The notes under the pieces were generated by a model. The model was not told where the DNA came from and did no database searches. It saw only the letters and a program-made list of their open reading frames with translations. This document shows positions 62,801 through 64,000 of a stretch of DNA of 64,000 nt, one piece after another. How positions within the stretch are numbered: position 1 is the stretch's first letter; each line of letters opens with the position of its first letter. Source of the stretch: Halioxenophilus aromaticivorans (GTDB lineage: Bacteria > Pseudomonadota > Gammaproteobacteria > Pseudomonadales > Cellvibrionaceae); assembly GCF_042850945.1 (NCBI RefSeq), contig NZ_AP031496.1, forward strand, positions 1,736,001 through 1,800,000. The letters run 5' to 3'. Made by a program: the position numbers and the translations under genes.

Positions 62801-64000
62801 TTGGACGGCCAGTTAGAAGTTGCTAGTGCCGGCAATGCCGTCACCATCGATAGCAGCCTACCCACCACCTCGGGCGTATTAACGGGTGATGAAACCTGGA
62901 GCAACACGGTTCAAATTACCGGTGACATCACCGTGCCGGTAGGCACCACCCTCACGGTTGAACCGGGTACCACCATTCAATTCCAGGCGTTAAGCGATGA
63001 CCAGGGAGGTGGTTCAGAAAGCTCGCGGCCAGAACTGATCGTAGAAGGCGATCTGGTTGCGCTCGGTACCCAAGCAGCACCCATCGTACTGACCAGCAAT
63101 GCCGCCAGCCCCGCTGCAGGCGATTGGGGTGGCATCCACCAAAACGGTGGTGATGTATCCCTGGCCTACACCACCGTTCAATACAGTACCGTCGGCCTTG
63201 AATACAGCGCCGAGGGTGGTGTTATCACCTCAGTATCCATCAGTGACAGCACCATTGCCGACACCACGGGTGCCGGGATTACCGCCTCAGCCAGTAACAG
63301 TGCCGTGGTGACATTAGATGTACAGAACACCTCACTCAGTAATATCGGTGGTACCGGTATCTATGGTTGGTCCACCACCGCAGGGTCGTTAACCGCCACC
63401 ATTACCGATAGCCAATTACAAACCGTGGGCGGCCACGGTGTTGATTTGTCACCGCAAGACAGTGACAGCAATACGAATCTGACAGTCACCGTCACGGGGT
63501 CCACGCTAGGCGCCATTGCCTTGGACGGTTTCCGCTTCGGCAGTCCTAATGGTTATAGTCGAGGTCTTCACAGTATCACCGCGATCAACAACACCTTGAG
63601 TAACATTGGCGATAACGGCATCTGGGTGTATTACCTAGATGAGGTGTCGTTGGAAGATAACGACCTCAGTGGCGTGGGTGAATACGGAATTTATCTGTTT
63701 AAGTATGGGTCGGCCACCGAAGGTGACGTCACCATACTGGGCAATAGCCTAGACACCAGTGGCCGGGGCGGTATTTACAGCTACTTCGTCAACACCAGCA
63801 GCCAACACATTGCGTCGCATCTTATCGACAACAACACCGTTCTGAATGCTACGGGTACCGGTATCTACGTATACAACCAACTTTATACCGAAGCGTTGTC
63901 GGTCAGTGGCAACAGCGTTAACGGTGCGGCGAGTAACGGCCGTGGCATTGATCTGATCATTCAGAATTACACCCAGCAATCGGTACAAGTCAACGATAAC
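56837..64000 (+). CDS. Giant exported beta-helix/Ig repeat protein (incomplete at window end)
   Basis: The frame is open from ATG 56837 to the window edge, 2388 codons without a stop. A signal peptide (KGCFFAGSVCALLSVPIVEA) precedes the repeats. Each 658-residue module has a GTTLTVEPGTTIQF start, a long right-handed parallel beta-helix region with Asn-rich turns (NNTLSNIGDNGIWVYYLDEV, GNSVNGAASNGRG) and a C-terminal Ig-like domain (VRLPTDGSELKGPNVLIEGS, VEVSTDNGVTWQVADG, YQLRSRVVTLDGQ). Three modules are complete and a fourth is partial. It is probably a cell-surface or secreted adhesin-like or polysaccharide-binding protein; no catalytic residues can be assigned. The ribosome site is weak; a GTG at 56858 is an alternative start. 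Confidence 0.88.
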   Translation, partial: MALGVREVIVKGCFFAGSVCALLSVPIVEAATISHSGSIFVDTTWSSSDTHIVTGDVTVQAGTTLTVEPGTTIQFQALSDDQGGGSESSRPELIVEGDLVALGTQAAPIVLTSNAANPAAGDWGGIHQNGGDVSLAYTTVQYSTVGLEYSAEGGVITSVSISDSTIADTTGAGITASASSSAVVTLDVQNTALNNIGGTGIYGWSTTAGSLTATITDSQLQTVGGHGVDLSPQDSDSNTNLTVTVTGSTLGAIALDGFRFGSPNGYSRGLHSITAINNTLSNIGDNGIWVYYLDEVSLEDNDLSGVGEYGIYLFKYGSATEGDVTILGNSLDTSGRGGIYSYFVNTSSQHIASHLIDNNTVLNATGTGIYVYNQLYTEALSVSGNSVNGAASNGRGIDLIIQNYTQQSVQVNDNEVQGAERAGLVITQNNSETNSPPLIRGNRVFNNGSDGSYTGLSLSWDSNSQVPELSLNEVFNNSGYGIGVTSAGGVSVVYNSVYDNNTAGGTGSDVGHGLWLDAGGVARVHQNRIEGSTGYGLYNSSAVAVAADHNWWGSTITSEMASGNNPKNISGVYDIYDDGSKGAVSYLPWLAATVSISDAPISWVRLPTDGSELKGPNVLIEGSASAAAGIDRVEVSTDNGVTWQVADGTVNWTYAWAPTADGVYQLRSRVVTLDGQLEVASAGNAVTIDSSLPTTSGVLTGDETWSNTVQITGDITVPVGTTLTVEPGTTIQFQALSDDQGGGSESSRPELIVEGDLVALGTQAAPIVLTSNAASPAAGDWGGIHQNGGDVSLAYTTVQYSTVGLEYSAEGGVITSVSISDSTIADTTGAGITASASSSAVVTLDVQNTALNNIGGTGIYGWSTTAGSLTATITDSQLQTVGGHGVDLSPQDSDSNTNLTVTVTGSTLGAIALDGFRFGSPNGYSRGLHSITAINNTLSNIGDNGIWVYYLDEVSLEDNDLSGVGEYGIYLFKYGSATEGDVTILGNSLDTSGRGGIYSYFVNTSSQHIASHLIDNNTVLNATGTGIYVYNQLYTEALSVSGNSVNGAASNGRGIDLIIQNYTQQSVQVNDNEVQGAERAGLVITQNNSETNSPPLIRGNRVFNNGSDGSYTGLSLSWDSNSQVPELSLNEVFNNSGYGIGVTSAGGVSVVYNSVYDNNTAGGTGSDVGHGLWLDAGGVARVHQNRIEGSTGYGLYNSSAVAVAADHNWWGSTITSEMASGNNPKNISGVYDIYDDGSKGAVSYLPWLAATVSISDAPISWVRLPTDGSELKGPNVLIEGSASAAAGIDRVEVSTDNGVTWQVADGTVNWTYAWAPTADGVYQLRSRVVTLDGQLEVASAGNAVTIDSSLPTTSGVLTGDETWSNTVQITGDITVPVGTTLTVEPGTTIQFQALSDDQGGGSESSRPELIVEGDLVALGTQAAPIVLTSNAASPAAGDWGGIHQNGGDVSLAYTTVQYSTVGLEYSAEGGVITSVSISDSTIADTTGAGITASASSSAVVTLDVQNTALNNIGGTGIYGWSTTAGSLTATITDSQLQTVGGHGVDLSPQDSDSNTNLTVTVTGSTLGAIALDGFRFGSPNGYSRGLHSITAINNTLSNIGDNGIWVYYLDEVSLEDNDLSGVGEYGIYLFKYGSATEGDVTILGNSLDTSGRGGIYSYFVNTSSQHIASHLIDNNTVLNATGTGIYVYNQLYTEALSVSGNSVNGAASNGRGIDLIIQNYTQQSVQVNDNEVQGAERAGLVITQNNSETNSPPLIRGNRVFNNGSDGSYTGLSLSWDSNSQVPELSLNEVFNNSGYGIGVTSAGGVSVVYNSVYDNNTAGGTGSDVGHGLWLDAGGVARVHQNRIEGSTGYGLYNSSAVAVAADHNWWGSTITSEMASGNNPKNISGVYDIYDDGSKGAVSYLPWLAATVSISDAPISWVRLPTDGSELKGPNVLIEGSASAAAGIDRVEVSTDNGVTWQVADGTVNWTYAWAPTADGVYQLRSRVVTLDGQLEVASAGNAVTIDSSLPTTSGVLTGDETWSNTVQITGDITVPVGTTLTVEPGTTIQFQALSDDQGGGSESSRPELIVEGDLVALGTQAAPIVLTSNAASPAAGDWGGIHQNGGDVSLAYTTVQYSTVGLEYSAEGGVITSVSISDSTIADTTGAGITASASNSAVVTLDVQNTSLSNIGGTGIYGWSTTAGSLTATITDSQLQTVGGHGVDLSPQDSDSNTNLTVTVTGSTLGAIALDGFRFGSPNGYSRGLHSITAINNTLSNIGDNGIWVYYLDEVSLEDNDLSGVGEYGIYLFKYGSATEGDVTILGNSLDTSGRGGIYSYFVNTSSQHIASHLIDNNTVLNATGTGIYVYNQLYTEALSVSGNSVNGAASNGRGIDLIIQNYTQQSVQVNDN
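57020..58993 (+). repeat. 1974-bp tandem module, copy 1
   Basis: This is the first copy of the tandem unit. It differs from copy 2 mainly in its first 400 bases (for example GTAGAGGGCGATTTG against GTAGAAGGCGATCTG) and appears identical over most of the rest. Confidence 0.97.
58994..60967 (+). repeat. 1974-bp tandem module, copy 2
   Basis: Starts with GGCACCACCCTCACGG exactly 1974 bases after copy 1. No difference from copy 3 was noticed by eye. Confidence 0.97.
60968..62941 (+). repeat. 1974-bp tandem module, copy 3
   Basis: Same unit and length as copy 2, with no base change noticed by eye, which points to very recent duplication or gene conversion. Confidence 0.97.
62942..64000 (+). repeat. 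1974-bp tandem module, copy 4 (partial)
   Basis: The first 1059 bases of a fourth copy, cut by the window edge. Within 63238-63345 it has private changes (CAGCCAGTAACAG, GATGTACAGAACACCTCACTCAGT) and some variants shared with copy 1, then returns to identity. Confidence 0.95.

Noticed and set aside
57020..64000. Transposon or integrated element array
   Set aside because: The repeats keep one reading frame, encode protein modules and have no inverted ends or transposase.

Overview
The window looks like chromosomal DNA of a marine or aquatic gammaproteobacterium, possibly of the Cellvibrionales/Spongiibacteraceae type. This placement is inferred from gene content (cbb3 oxidase with an FNR/Anr box, a dmp-type phenol operon, an RND/DUF1302/DUF1329 cluster) and moderate GC; no rRNA or tRNA gene was found to confirm it. 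Genes are densely packed and no phage or intact insertion sequence was seen.

Layout. 1-382: the 3' end of argG. 501-10061: a microaerobic respiration block, ccoNOQP behind a near-ideal FNR-type promoter, then the maturation genes ccoG, ccoH, ccoI, ccoS, a TauE/SafE-like membrane protein with a His-rich tail and a small winged-helix-like protein. 10393-16716: a mixed set (DJ-1/PfpI protein, an M20-amidase-like protein that has lost most metal ligands, CsbD-like protein, LpxR-like deacylase, MocR regulator divergent from a PhzF-like protein).

16756-31451: a phenol/catechol meta-cleavage cluster. A DmpR/MopR-type sigma-54 activator is followed by a -24/-12 promoter and a long operon: catechol 2,3-dioxygenase, phenol hydroxylase KLMNOP, a small unknown ORF, semialdehyde dehydrogenase, 4-oxalocrotonate tautomerase, acetaldehyde dehydrogenase, aldolase, an unusual SDR, a double-length tautomerase-fold protein and a DmpQ ferredoxin. 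A LysR gene converges on the end. The expected dmpD, dmpE and dmpH genes are absent. A shared motif (core ACAAAWTTGT) lies upstream of both the activator gene and the operon. 31714-38216: a BNR-like lipoprotein, an RND/MMPL transporter, DUF1302 and DUF1329 envelope proteins, a set that often accompanies hydrophobic-compound catabolism.

38316-43527: exported nucleoside hydrolase and nucleosidase-like lipoprotein with a 279-bp MITE beside them, an Asp/Glu racemase-like protein, and a Rieske oxygenase with its MarR regulator and two operator-like repeats. 43541-55180: lipoprotein, MFS exporters, a membrane-anchored winged-helix regulator, a Sel1 protein, a delta-class carbonic anhydrase, a VOC protein and a large phytase-esterase-like exported protein.

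55198-64000: an AT-richer accessory segment. It holds a gene remnant, an 800-bp non-coding stretch, a lipoprotein resembling a degenerate SAM methyltransferase, and the start of a giant exported protein made of 1974-bp (658-residue) tandem modules that are almost identical in DNA. This gene runs off the window and is the most unusual feature.
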